Shown piece after piece: positions 19,753-32,400 of a stretch of 64,000 nt of DNA. Position 1 is the stretch's first letter, and the number at the start of each line of letters is the position of its first letter. The notes beneath the pieces are model-generated. The model did no database searches. It saw nothing but the letters and a program-made list of their open reading frames with translations, and was not told where the DNA came from. The DNA lies in NCBI GenBank assembly GCA_033439255.1, contig CM065884.1:806001-870000 (forward strand), written 5' to 3'. The DNA comes from Hericium rajendrae. Taxonomy: Eukaryota; Basidiomycota; Agaricomycetes; Russulales; Hericiaceae. The position numbers and the translations under genes were made by a program.

Positions 19753-20932
19753 ATGGAATCTGGATCCCTGCGGGCGACAGACGTGAATGGCGACGATACC
19801 CCAGGCCCTGCGGACGATCGTCAAACATCAACGCTCCCGGTTCCCGTTGAACTTCTCCACAAGATCATCCTCATTTACCTCGCAGATGCTTTCTGGAGCC
19901 TTATCATCGAGCCTGGTCTCGACAAAGAATGGGACCCACTCTCAGCACTGCTGCATACATCATTCAGATTTCGAGAAGTCACGACCGACATTCTCAGTCA
20001 TATCGTCGGCCCTGCATTCGTGGACCCAGAAGGCGGGGTAACTCTTCGCGTATATTTCTTGTTATGATTTTTCTCATTTCGTATCACAGGAACAGAGTAA
20101 AGTATCTCGAGATCCTCGCTGAGGTCAAGCGCCTGAAGACCCTTGCAGAATCGGGAGATCCAAGTCAGCTATCTGACTCCGAGCTCACCGAACTCGTCAC
20201 CGCACTACTACCTCTTGTATCTGCGGATGCCCCCATCCTGTGGCGGGCCGGTGACTTCGCCATCAACTCTTTGCAGTTTCGTCTATACGAGTTGAACCAA
20301 GATTGGGCCTTTGTTTGCGATGCAACCGACTATATTACCGCTAAGATCTCTCCGTGGACACTGAAAAATGGGGTCTTGTCCTCAATGAGAATCCCAACCC
20401 CGGTGTTCGGCGCGATCCTCAAACCGATCCAAGAACATTTCGTGTCTAGCCAACACTTGATCGGGAGGAGTATGTTATTTAATCATTTCGGTGGCCCTCT
20501 GCTGATTTATTGGCCAAAGTTTCTACCTTGCAAGCTCTATGCGATACTCTGCAGAGGTCAATGCCTATCCTTTCCAGGGTCTCCGCTGGAGTTGTGCTAG
20601 AGCAGCGACACTTTGTCGATCAGATCATGCAGGGGATGAACAGCATCGGAAAGAATATGGTCGAGCGAATAAAGCTGGGTGAAAGCGTGGTGAACGTGCA
20701 AGTGCTCCGTATCCCCGATAATGTTCTGGAAGGGATCAATTTCTACAAGGTTCTGTCGTATTCCCAGATACCACAGGATCGGCCGGATGATGACCCCTTC
20801 AGCCGCTTGTGCACCTGCGTCCAGGAGCTCTTGTTCTCCTATCTACAGGACGACCAGAAGGAGGCGGTCATGCTGAGGCTGAGGCTTGAGAAGATGAATC
20901 TGGGCAAATCTGAGGAGCCTGGTTCGGAATAG
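19753..20932 (+). CDS. F-box-like orphan protein
   Basis: Three exons are visible. The first (ATG at 19753) begins MESGSLRATDVNGDDTPGPA and then has an F-box-like leader, LPVPVELLHKIILIYLADAF. The second starts near NRVKYLEILAEVKRL after an intron of about 57 nt (donor GTAACT). The third starts near VSTLQALCDTLQRSM and ends at 20932 with KMNLGKSEEPGSE. The total is about 350 residues, mostly helical. Leu-Pro-x-Glu-Leu-x-x-x-Ile followed by helices is typical of the large Agaricomycete F-box-like families, which would act as Skp1-dependent substrate adaptors; this is inference, and only the N-terminus supports it. The gene at 52105-53352 shows a similar N-terminal pattern. Confidence 0.68.
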
Positions 20933-21613
20933 GCCTTCTTCCTTGTTCCACTCAACGTTGTGTTTTTCTTTTCCACCACTTTCACCACCTTCGTGGCACG
21001 CGGCTCGACGTCCCTTTCGCCTACTCCTCGGGCGTCGATCGAAGAGCGAGACGGCTAGTGCACTTGTCACTCTTCTATTGTATGGTGCTCGTCGTCACGA
21101 CATCGTTGCTGCTAGCTTCTTTTCAAACCATCTTAAAAACAACCTGCGCATCAACGCGCTCCTGGATTACAGCGGCTATTCACATTCCTCATATTCTAGT
21201 TGCATGTCCTTTTTTCCCTTGTGCAGATTATCCGAATACAGTACAAGTGTTGGTACGAAGGGAGCAGCATCACCTCAAGCTGGTAATCCCTGCTCCCCGC
21301 AGGGACATGAGCACTTCATCGTCGCATAGCTGCCGACCTCAGAAATCGTGCAGTTGCTGAGTGCCCTGGAGCCTGGAGGTGCTGGTATCCGCACCAGATC
21401 AACTGATATGCAGCTCATTAGTGCTGGCGTGCCATTGCAGTGTCGCAAAAAGGAGATGTTGTTCCCAGCGGCGGGGCGCACGGCCACCCCTTAGGAAGCC
21501 TTGCGGTGCCATTGGTCTTACACCCGTAGCAGGCCGAAAATGCGCGGCGCTCACGCGAAGCACGACTTCCGTATCCAAAGTACCCAATCCATGCAGCAAA
21601 CAAGTCCCTACAA
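20933..21613. other. Convergent 3' interval, no gene seen
   Basis: About 680 nt between the F-box-like gene and the 3' end of the TIP homologue. Short overlapping frames only. Confidence 0.5.
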
Positions 21614-24455
21614 CTAAAGTGCATCGAAATTGATATGATGCGACGCCCGCCGCCGCTCCATCTCGTCCTCCCTCTGCAACAAACAAGCACATCAGCCCCG
21701 CATCCCCATCACCCAACCGAACCAAACCCACCTTCTCGTTTAAATGCAACACAAACACCACGACCGCGAGCAGAATCATCGCGCCCACGACGCTCACGCC
21801 CACCCACGGATCCAGTCGCCCGGGCGCAGATACAGCTCCTTGCGCCACTCCTCCGGCCCGACGTCGCCCTTCGGCGGGTTGATCACGATCTTCGAGTTCG
21901 GGATGACCATCTCGAGCCCGACGTAATGTGCTGTTTCGCGTGCTTCGTCGAGCCCGCGAAGAGGTTCTCGATGTAGTTGTTCGTGCGCCCGAGTCCGAAG
22001 AACGCGTAGGGCAGGTTGAGCGCCTGGTATGCGGTCTGCGGGAGCTGTGCGACTTGCGCGGCGGAGCGCCGGCCGGAGGTCGAGAGGACCGTGTATTTGA
22101 AAGTTGCGCCGGAGTAGGAGACGCCGAAGGGCTGGAATAATGATCATGAGTGTAGACGAGATAGGTACGGGAGGAAATAGCTTACGCGGTACTTCTCAGT
22201 GCTGTTGGGTGCGGTGCACCAGCCGCTGCTGCAGGCTCCATTCAAAACTAAATCATGACCACTTTAACAAGTCGAATCAGAACAAACTGAGTGACTCACC
22301 AATGGCTTTCATGAAGAATGCATCGTAATAAAGTTATTCTGCACGAACAGGATGTTACCCTGTCCCTGGTCGCCCGTGCGCTGAATCATAATATCCAGCG
22401 TGCCCTGTCGCATCAAAACCCATCAGCAACCACTCCGCCAAACAACATGAAAACAAACCCACATCCTCGTCCATATCCAAAAACGCCACGCCCCGCGCAT
22501 CTCCAACGCTCTCCAGCGCCTCCGCGCCCTTCCGCACCTCGCTCCATCCTCGTCTCGCCCCGGGCGCGTCGCAGCCCACCACCTTGCCCTGCCCACAGTG
22601 CTCGGACACGACAAGACGCGCCTTGCGCGTGCGGTCGCCGCGCGCGCCGGTGATGAAGAGCAGGTCGGGGAAGCCGTCGAGATTGACGTCGCCGATGCGC
22701 GGTGGGGTCGGGATGGGCGGGGTCGAGGACGTGTCGAAGATCTGGAGATATGATAATGGCGATGAGGAGCTGGAGGCGGGAAGAAGGTTGGACATGGGGA
22801 CTGTGACGAAGTTCTATATCGCATGACAGACAGAGTAATTAGATGTTATGACCGCGTTGGGAAAGCAGAGCTTAGAACTTACGGGTCCTGAAATTCGAAC
22901 TTGAAGTTGGGGTCCGCGACACACAGCGCATCGGTCTCCTGCAAGTCCTCTTGCTCGTCTCGTTCTCCTGTCGTGTGTCCATCCGCACCTGACTTTCATC
23001 TTCCAGGACAACGCGCCGTTCCAAGGAGGAGATGATCGCATCCGAGGCACCTGAGCAGAGCGGCAGCTGTTTGTTGTACGCGATGTTGATTGCGCAATTG
23101 CTCCCGAGCCCAGTGGTGGGCGAGACGGCATCGCAGGCCGTGATAAGAAGGTCAATTGTACCATCTCGGTCTGAAGACGATCGCGTCAACAAAATGGCGT
23201 ATACACAACAAGCAAAAGACGCACCCATGTCCGCGAATCCGATACTTTGTGTACCCTGGGTAGCTTTCCGCTCTGCGCGAGTGAGAACCCATTGTCCTTG
23301 TTGTTGACCCAGATCTGGAAGGATTTCGAGGTGTCCGGTTCGTCACAAACCAGAAAGAGGTCTTGAGGCTGGATAGTCAGTTAAGTGCGCCTGCTCTGAA
23401 CAATATTAATAGATACACACCTGCAAGGCAGTCACCATTCAAGTCGACTACAGCGTTACTATGAGGGTTGGATATCTGGCAAGTAGGAGCAGAACCATTG
23501 AATGGTGGATCGATGCTGTATTGTCAGATAGTGTTAGTGTCTCTAACAGACATGCAGCTACCGTAGGGGAAGGAAAGAAAGGAAACTTACATGTCATATA
23601 ATTTGTCGTTGTTACTCGAGGCATTCCAGACGTTGTGCCATACGTGAAGAGAAGGTGGTCTCCCCGACCGCATACCAAGTAAGTCAATCTTCATATCACC
23701 GTCAACGTCAAGAGGGATGGGTTGGGATAGAGTGGAACTCGGAAGTTCAATGGGGTCGAGGTCTGTAATAAATACCGTGCAAGTTCACCAATGATATCCG
23801 GTTCAGAGCTCATTCGACCGCTAGACAAGACAGACGTACCGAATCCCCCGCCTACATGAGCCTTGTACAGTGACATTGTCAACTGGCTGAAGGACGAGCT
23901 CTGTGCCATAACGAGGATATCGAGAGTGCCGTCCTGGGTGAAGTCGCCGGGCACGACATTGTGGACGGTCTGCGGATGGCGGAAGGACACAGAGCGTTGG
24001 AAATTGAAATCCTCTAGGCGTCACCAGTATGAGGACATTCATTGAATCAAGAAGATGCGAAACGCACCATGATTCCAGAGATAGACAGTGAGCGTATGCT
24101 GGTCCTCTCCAAGCATCAGCACGTCCAGACTGTTTCACAAGACCACAATAATTCTCAGCTATCACATGCCTCCCCGAGCAAGGAAATCCGCATACAATTG
24201 ATCTCCATTGAAGTCCCCCCATGCGACCACGCGACCATCTCCATCAAGTCCCATCGACCCCGCACTGAGCAGCCCGCTCCCTTTAAAGCGTTTCGGCGTA
24301 AATGGCCATATCCACGATGCGGCTGTGGGTGACGCGAGTCCGATGGCGACGAAGAATGTGAATAAGAGGAAATGGGATAGTCGTGGGGGTCGTCGTCGTC
24401 GAAGTGACCTGTACATTGGTGAAAGGAGCGGGATATGTAGTCGGAGGGAGAGCAT
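21614..24455 (-). CDS. FG-GAP repeat membrane protein, T-cell immunomodulatory protein (ITFG1/TIP) homologue
   Basis: Multi-exon gene. The start is the ATG at 24453-24455 (or an in-frame Met 13 codons later). An N-terminal hydrophobic segment (SHFLLFTFFVAIGLASP) acts as signal peptide. FG-GAP/EF-hand-like repeats follow: GDFNGDQFLDVL, GDFTQDGTLDILV, DVDGDMKIDLLG, DLNGDCLADLF, DGTIDLLI, GDVNLDGFPDLLF and DMDEDGTLDIM. Near the C-terminus comes GLEMVIPNSKIVINPPKGDV, then a transmembrane helix (VGAMILLAVVVFVLHLNEK). After a last intron the tail is REDEMERRRASHHINFDAL, with the stop at 21614-21616. The family is a conserved beta-propeller of the secretory pathway with calcium-binding loops. All splice joins examined keep frame, so this gene appears intact. 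Confidence 0.9.
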
Positions 24456-24693
24456 CCATGGACGGGCGCGCCATCACCTGCTATTACGCGTTCGTGACCG
24501 GCAACTCGGCTCCCAGGATCCTTTCAATCCTTTCAATCCACTGCGACACATATATTGATCCTAAATTCGATCGGCGTGCTTGTATCAGTAATGTACCGAA
24601 GAATACCAACATCTACATAACTCTTATTATAATAAGAAAGCTTTACAAAAAGTCAGGAGTTGATCCTGGGCTTAAACAAGATAAAGAAAAAGG

Positions 24694-24793
24694 TGGACAA
24701 GCAGTGGATTGAACACTGGACCTCGCGCACACGTGACAACCGTATTAGGTAAGCCAGTGCGAAGCGCGCGCTCTACCACTGAGCTACATGCCC
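24694..24793 (-). tRNA. tRNA-Ala(CGC) with 28-nt intron, copy 2
   Basis: Identical to the copy at 19363-19462 except for one base inside the intron (C for T). The anticodon is at 24759-24761 and the intron at 24730-24757; the same G3-T70 wobble and T6-T67 mismatch are present. A run of T follows the 3' end on the minus strand. Sequence flanking the two copies is unrelated, so identity stops at the gene ends. Confidence 0.93.
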
Positions 24794-24958
24794 GTTGATA
24801 TCGAAATGCACAGCATAAACTCTAGGTTTTTAACACGCGATATCGAAAGGGCAAAGCTAGACACCTCTGGGGGCAAGATCTCGACATGTAACCTACCCAA
24901 CCGTCTTGAAAAACAAACATCAGATCATACACGGTTGGGCAAACGATGAAACAATGAA

Positions 24959-26136
24959 TCACGGATCTTCCTCCAACTCTTTCTCCTCGACAAGCTCCCA
25001 CGATCGGTCCTTACCTTCTCCTCCAAGTGACTTAACCCTTCCTTCCTTCTCCAGCTTCCGCAAATGCAGATCCAGCACCCGCGCAGCTGGCTCCCACAAT
25101 CCCACCGGATACTGCTTGTAAAGCCTCTCCGTGATTCCCCACGTCGTCCATGCCCTGTCCCCCTCGCCGTCCTCGTCTGCTTCAGCACGCCCACGACCTG
25201 TCCCTCGCGCTCGATCCGATGTTCGATGTACATCTTGATCGTCTGCCAGCCGTCCTTGACCACGGGGCCATGAGACGGGTAGAGGATATGTACCCTCCAG
25301 AACCAACGTTTCCCGACGTGGACTTGCCTGCCCAGAGCATCTTGCGCAGGCTCGCGAGGTAGGCGGCGAGGTCCTCGAAGACGGCTGTGCCCTGTCCGAG
25401 GACGCTGTCGCCCGTGAAGAGCGCGCGGTCGGGCGCGAAAAGCAGCGCGATCGAATCGGTGGTGTGGCCGGGCGTGTGGAGGACCTGAAACGTATCTGTA
25501 GGGTCCGAGGGCAGCGTAAAATCTGGCCATCTGCGAGGGGTGGAAGACGCCGAGCTCGGCGGGGGATGCGGAGGGCAACGTTAGGCTGTCCTTGGGAGTT
25601 TGCTGCGAGCTCCTGCAGATGCGCGTCGGCCTCGCCGGGCGGCAAAGGGAAGTTTGTGGACTTTCGGGCCGGAAAGGCGCTGTCTGGATTATAAGTTGTC
25701 CATAGCTCGCGCAAGAGCTGCAAGACGTGAGGGAGACCATCGACATGATCGTGGTGCCGGTGCGTGAGGATGATGTCTGAAACGAGCGGCTGCGTGGGGT
25801 GCGCTATTCCTGCTGTACTCAGAATGGCCTCCTGAGAACAGCAGGATACGCAGGCTCGCCGACGCCGGTGTCGAGCAGAACATAAGGGTTCGTGCAGCCG
25901 ATGATGTACGTGTTTGTGCCTTGCAGCGTGAATTTGCCTGGATTCTAGATGCTGTTTGCATAAAGGATGATTCGGGATATGCATTTCTGCTGAACTTACC
26001 TGACCCAATACGCGGATGACCTTATCGCTGAGCTGGACACAAAGTCCTCAGCCTAAAAGGCCCGCTGTATAATCTGTAGAGCAGCGTAGAAGTCACGTAC
26101 CCGAGTGATAGACGGCAACGCCTCTAGTTTATCCAT
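24959..26136 (-). CDS. LACTB2-like metallo-beta-lactamase fold hydrolase, frame broken
   Basis: Starts at the ATG at 26134-26136 ([12 protein letters not shown]), then short exons ([48 protein letters not shown]). The metal-binding motif [13 protein letters not shown] is clear, followed in another frame by [14 protein letters not shown] (metal His), [19 protein letters not shown] (metal Asp), [13 protein letters not shown] (metal His) and the C-terminal LACTB2 winged region [19 protein letters not shown] and [25 protein letters not shown]2 relatives are single-strand-specific endoribonucleases. About four frame steps are needed (first near 25827, where AGGAGG replaces an expected AGGGAGG). 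None introduces stops if followed, so sequencing indels are as likely as decay. Confidence 0.82.
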
Positions 26137-26408
26137 GACGAAGGAGGTCAAGAGTCAAGACCGCAAGCTAACGCTTCAAAACCCACCGAGAACTGCGGCC
26201 GTTCTTATACACACGGGATATGAGCGATCCCAGCGCCCCGAAGACGCTGACAGAGGAAATCAAGAGCAAACGCGATCGCTGAGCAGGAGGTCCGCGAGTG
26301 ACGCCATGGTCCACGGACCGTGCGTTGCTGACTCAGCATAGAAGGACATTACGGGAGTCTCACGGTCCATCGCGCCTCTTGCTCTCGACGTGCTCGTCGT
26401 TGACCACC
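26137..26408. promoter_or_regulatory. Divergent promoter interval
   Basis: About 270 nt between the LACTB2-like start (minus) and the CWC22 start (plus). No single core element stands out. Confidence 0.4.
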
Positions 26409-29317
26409 ATGTCTTCCTCACTGTCTCCCACGACGATTCCAGCTTCAACAATGCCGATAGATGAGACTATGACGGGCTCTGCATCCCCGATGCTATTCTT
26501 CAGAAACGCAAAAGGTAACGTCTTTTTGGCATTGTCATGATTGGAGCACAGCGTTGAAACAGCATTGCAGGTCTCGTTCCGTTCACCACTCAACGAAGAT
26601 GCGCCCCCTGCGACACGGCGTCGGTCAGCGTCGCCACCTTCCAGCAAGAACGAGCATAGATCTTCCCAAAGTCGACGATGTCGACCCTGTGCGGCGCGCA
26701 GAGCGCGAGAAGCAGCTCGCCGCTCGCTTGGCCGCCGCCGAGCTCGAAAAGGCCAGTGACGGCGTAAAAGGCAAGGAGAAGGCGTCCGATACCCAAGCCG
26801 AGGTCGCCAAGCTCGCTGGAACACGTTCTGGTGGTGTGTACATGCCCCCCGCTCGCCTTCGCGCCATGCGCGAGGCTGCTTCTGCCGACCGCTCCAGCGC
26901 GGAGTACCAGCGTCTGTCCTGGGATGCGCTCCGAAAGTCCATCACCGGTATCGTCAACAGGGTCAACATCGCGAATATCAAGAATGTCGTGCCCGAGCTA
27001 TTTGCCGAAAATCTCATCCGCGGGCGCGGCTTGTTTGCGCGTAGCGTCATGAAGGCACAGGCTGCTAGTTTGCCCTTCACGCCGGTCTTTGCGGCATTGG
27101 TGGCAATCATCAACTCGAAGCTGCCGCAGGTGGGCGAGCTGGTGCTTGTGAGGCTTGTGAGTCAGTTTAGGAGAGCATTCAAACGGAACGATAAGGTATG
27201 TGGCATCGCTTGTAAACCGGAAAGACATCATTCTCATGCTGTCGAATTTGTAGACTGTCTGCCATTCCACGACGACCTTCATCGCGCACCTCGTCAATCA
27301 AGGTGTCGCGCACGAGATCATCGCCCTGCAAATACTTGTCTTGCTGCTTGAGCGTCCAACAGACGATTCCATCGAGATCGCTGTCGGGTTTACGCGAGAG
27401 GTCGGCGCCTTCTCGCAGAGAACTCGCCGAAGGCAAATGCAACAGTATTCGAGCGCTTCCGCGCAGTTTTGAACGAGGGCACCATCTCACACCGCGTGCA
27501 GTACATGATCGAGGTGCTCATGCAGGTGCGGAAGGATCGTTATAAAGACAATCCCATTCTGCCGGAAGGACTGGACTTGGTGGAGGAGGAAGACCAGATC
27601 ACGCATCAGGTGCAGTTGGAGGAAGAGTTGCAGGTGCAGGAAGGGCTCAGTGAGTATTTACGTCTTCGTCATCATGAACGTTTGGCTGATTCATTTCCAG
27701 ACATCTTCAAGTTCGATCCAAATTACGTGGAGAACGAGGAGAAGTACAAGGCTATCAAGGCTGAGATTCTCGGCGAAGAGTCAGGAGAGGAATCCGTATC
27801 TGAGGAGAGTGAGGAGGAAGAGGAAGAGGAAGGTGTGTTTGCCATCTTCTTATCTCGACGATACTGGTATTAATTGACTCGTTATAGTCGCGGAAGAGAA
27901 GGAGGGCATCGAAGATCGCACCGAGACGAATTTGGTCAACTTGCGCCGTATCATCTACTTGACGATCATGAATGCACTCAACTACGAGGAAGCCGTGCAC
28001 AAGCTGCTCAAGGTGCAAATCAAAGAGGGCGAAGAGGTATGTTTTTCTGCGTCCATCGGTACCGCTGCATCATTAACCGGACCACATGCAGATTGAGCTC
28101 GTGAAGATGATCATTGAATGTTGCTCTCAAGAACGCTCTTACTCGACCTTCTATGGTCTGGTCGCCGAGCGTTTCTGCAAGCTCAATCGCGTCTGGAACG
28201 AATGCTTCGAAGCTTGTTTCGAAGAATATTATACAACGATTCACAGATACGAAACAAATCGCCTGCGCAACATTGCCGGCTCTTCGGACATCTGCTTGCG
28301 AACGATGCGATCTCTTGGGCTGTCCTCCGGTGTATCAAACTCAACGAAGACAACACGACGTCTAGTAGCCGTATCTTCATCAAGATCATGATGCAAGAGA
28401 TCGTGGAGAGCATGGGACAGGCCAAAGTGAAGGAGCGGTTTGACGATCCAGAGGTCAAGGCGCTTTGCAGCGACATGTTCCCCCTCGATAATCCGAAGGA
28501 TACCCGATTTGCGATCAATTATTTCACAAGTATCGGCTTGGGGGCGCTCACGGAGCATATGAGAGAACATCTCAAGGTATGCAATTCTTGTATACATCTT
28601 TCTCAACACTGGTCACTAATCTTATTCTTTCAGAATGCACCTCGCCTCATCATGGAGCAGCGTCGTGCCATGCTCGAAGCTGCGTCATCGGAGTCAGATA
28701 CGGACTCGTCTTCAGAGGAGTCGGAAACGAGTCCGAGCGACTCGTCCGAGTCGGTCTCTTCTGAAGTCTCGCGTGACCGCCGCAGGCGCAGGCCTTCGCC
28801 TTCGCCGACGCCACCGCGCCGACGCCCCGACTCGCGCGATCGTTACAGGGACTCTCGCGTGCGTGACGAGGACCGTTCGCGCCGCCGCGAGGAAAGAAGG
28901 GATAGAGACAGAGTGCGCGAGAAGGCACGGGAGCCGGAAAGAGACATCGACGTCGATAGGTATGCGCGGCCGAGAAGGGCCTCGCCGTCGTATCGCTCGA
29001 GCAGGCGGTACTCCGAATCGGTCTCTAGGTCGCCCCCGCCTGCGCCACGGAGTCGGTCTGAGCGGGGCGGGAGGGACAGGGAGAGGGACAGGTCGCCCCC
29101 GCCCCCACCACGGGAGAAGGACCGTGCGTACGTTGCAAGGGACAGAGAAAGGGAGAGAGATCGTGGTTACGATAGGGACAGACGGGTGGATACGTCTCGG
29201 GACAGGAGGGATGATTCTAGCGGGGAGATACAGCGATCGACGCAGGTAATTCTGTGTTTGATGGTCCGTGATATGGCGGAAAATCGTGATTATATCCGTT
29301 CTGGATTGTACTTGTAG
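26409..29317 (+). CDS. CWC22: Pre-mRNA-splicing factor CWC22 (nucampholin)
   Basis: The likely start is the ATG at 26409 ([18 protein letters not shown]); the 5' exon joins are uncertain. Then come [19 protein letters not shown] and [13 protein letters not shown], followed by the MIF4G domain: [40 protein letters not shown] and [20 protein letters not shown]. The MA3 domain follows acidic linkers: [40 protein letters not shown] and [20 protein letters not shown]. The C-terminus is Ser-rich, then a long Arg/Asp/Ser tail. CWC22 places eIF4A3 in the spliceosome for exon junction complex assembly. Two one-base frame breaks sit near 27410 (GAF then [14 protein letters not shown]) and near 28280 (IAG then [13 protein letters not shown]), each explained by a lost C of a CC pair. 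The gene is essential where studied, so these are probably sequence errors. Confidence 0.92.
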
Positions 29318-29493
29318 AGTATATTGCTATGATCATGCGCTGCATATTTGCATGTGTCGAAGCTGAGCACTGAGCTTTAATAGGAGATCCATGTTTCATG
29401 AATAAAGGTAAAGAATCAGTATAACTCGAGTGTCCAGCACCCAGTCAATCAAGTAACTACACGATAATAAGTATATACAAGCGTCAGAACAGA

Positions 29494-32400
29494 TCAGTCG
29501 TTGGCCGCCCTCGTCTCGTCATAACTCGGCGGCGCCAAATCCCTTGCCCGTTCTGCCCGGATAACCTCCATCTCCCGCCTCAGGCGTTCGACCTCTCTTT
29601 CCAGATTTCGGGAAGCTTCTGCTCCACTGGGCGTGGCGGCAGCGCTTCCCGGGTTTGGATTGTGCAGGTCTTCTCCTGGAGGGCCGGAGTACTTATCCCC
29701 AGTGCCGCCCGCCGCTTGCGCGTCGCGGCCGATTCCGTGTAGGCTCGACGGTGCTTCCTGCAGCATCGGCCTTCCGGAGTCTGACGTGGTCTGCGACGGT
29801 GTGGCGTGATGCTGTCCTATCACAAGTGCTGACTGACTGCCGCCTGTGGGACGTGCACGTCATAGTGCGATGTGAAAGGTGTGACCCAAGACATCTCCTG
29901 CTGGTCCTCAGGCTCTAGCGTGAGCGCTTGGCGACGGGCGCGTTCACACTTGCGGCGCCGAAGGAGCCAGATGATGAATACGGTGATGCAGCCGACGAGA
30001 GCGATGCCGCCGACGACACCGCCTGCTATCGCGCCCGCGAGCACCCTCGGTGAGCTATTCGATGTATCGGACGAGCTGAAACCGAGTTGCCCCCGATCTG
30101 GCTATAATGGCGAGGGGAGAGGGTGAGCAGATTGCGGCATAGAAATTGTCAATAACTTACTTCAAAACGAGAGGCGCGAACATCGCTCCTTGGGCTGGAC
30201 TGTGTACCTTCATCAGCCTATGCTACGAAGTGAGGTAGCTGGCCAACATACCTTGCCTGTCCGGAAGATGCCTGCCCGGTATCGCTGTCGTATATGTCCG
30301 CGAAGACAGCATTCGTCCCATTATATGAGGCGTATGCTCTCAACAGCGAGATCATGGCGTTGCGCGTGGTGTTATCTGATGTAGAGCTGGCTGCGAACAT
30401 ATTCCAACCTAATTTACGTGTGAGTAGGTAGTGTATACATTCATCAGACGAAGAACAAACTTGAGCTAGCAGCACCGTTCAAGGGACTCTGGCTATCTAT
30501 AGGTAGGCCGTATTGGTATATCTTCTGGCCAGACATGAGAAGCGACGTGAACAGATCACTTTGAGCCTGGAATACCTGCAGACGACGCTCAGCAATGGCC
30601 TGCTGAAAAGAGGTGTCATACTCACGTCTTGATCAACAATGCCTGTCTTAAGCCAGGCATCCGCAAAAACATTGTAGCCCAGAGTCCATGAACCATTGTT
30701 TCCAAATGATCCAAGCATTCGATTTTTGTCGGTCAAAGCTGTGCTTTTCCAGCTTGCTGTTAGCGCAGTCGCGTTGGCCTGGAAACCATGCTTATCAATG
30801 ACTTGGGAGAACACTTTAACAAATGCAAAGAGGGTGTTACCGAATATGTTGTAGAATCGTTGGTCTGCTGCATTTTGGAACTGATCAAGGACATCGCCTT
30901 GACTGCGATTATCCCCTTGACAGCCAAGTTCGGCTGGATGCCTCCTTCCGCGTCAGCCGAAGCTCTAAGATCATTCGTTATCTGGAAGCGTTCGACTATC
31001 AGCTTCAACAACGCACTCCTGGAAACTATCATCGCTGATGTCCATCGAGTTCTGAACGAGGAAGTCGGCCCAAGACTTGAGGAGGTTATACTGTTGTCGG
31101 ATATAATTGAGTACACAGTTCAAGCTCTTACTTTGAGCTGAACTCACATATCTGGTGACTAGGCTAGAATCGCCCGCCGTGACCATATGAGCATACGCCA
31201 TGATGATCATATTTGATGTCTCTGAAAATAAGACCAAATCTCAGCCTGATAGAAGATGGAAAAGAAACGCGTCCCACGTACGCTCGATGCGCTGATTATG
31301 CATGCCAGTCGTTGGATTAACAGCAGGATATTGCTGGCCTAAGCGATCGCGTCAGTAGCAGGCTTGCGACCCGATGATTGACGTTCATTACCGGCATCCT
31401 GGGCAGCGTATGGATTTGGCCATGCAGGTGAGTTCTGGAAGCGCAGCAGAGGTTCAAGGAGAGGTGGACCTAGTGCCGGGTCGAGGTACATGAACATGGG
31501 CCATGCCGCGTATAAGATCTCGACAGGATTGACGCGCCTGAATGGTAGTCCAAAAAATGTTAATGGCGTCAGATACCTCAGGGCAGGTAAACGGGCCTTG
31601 CTTTGCTGTGGTGCCTCCGATATTTTTCATGAACATCATCACGTCGGATGTATTCCACTTCCCATCCGTGCCCATCGCTACAGTAAGCTCTGTCGCGCCA
31701 TAGACCTGGCGAACTGCCAGTGACACCAGATCTTGATAATCCGGGACACGCCAGCAGCAGCATGAAGGATGCGGTCATCCAGCGTCTCTGCTCGCTGCCG
31801 GGCGTTCGAAAAGTCACTCAAGAAGTCATCGATCTGTAAAAAGGATGAGACGGCCAATGAATCTCCGGAATCACATTGTTGAAAACCAAAACTTACCGCA
31901 CTGCCCATGTCAGAGTATCTTGTCATAAAATATAGGCTGTAATTGAGGGCGTTGTTGGACAAATCGACGTATTGTACAGCAGGATTCCGTGCATAGCCGA
32001 CTGCAAAAACGACTGGCTCCGGGGTCGATTGAATTGAATCGAAGTCCCACGAGAAAGCGAATCCGGGCCAGGCCCTAATCAAAAGCGGGAAGGGATACCG
32101 AGTTTAACCATTCGAAGTCGTCCTCAGCGGAAAAAAGACACGTACTGGGATATACTCCGGAATGCTGTGTCATGTATGCCGGTGAGTGTCCCATTGGCCA
32201 AGAACCAGCCGCGACATGCTGCAGAATCGCCAGTCATGTCTGTCACTACACCTTTCTACGCATCACAGTTCTATATTAACGATAGCATATGCATAAAAAC
32301 AAGAACGTACTGAAGGATTCGAGATTGTGGCGTGGTACGAAGTACCCCATCCCGCCTGGTCCGCAGTTTCAGTAAACGATGATTGCGATTGAGTAGATAT

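Noticed and set aside
24694-24793. tRNA pair as ends of a mobile element
   Set aside because: No integrase, terminal repeats or target duplication was seen; the DNA between holds ordinary F-box-like and TIP genes.
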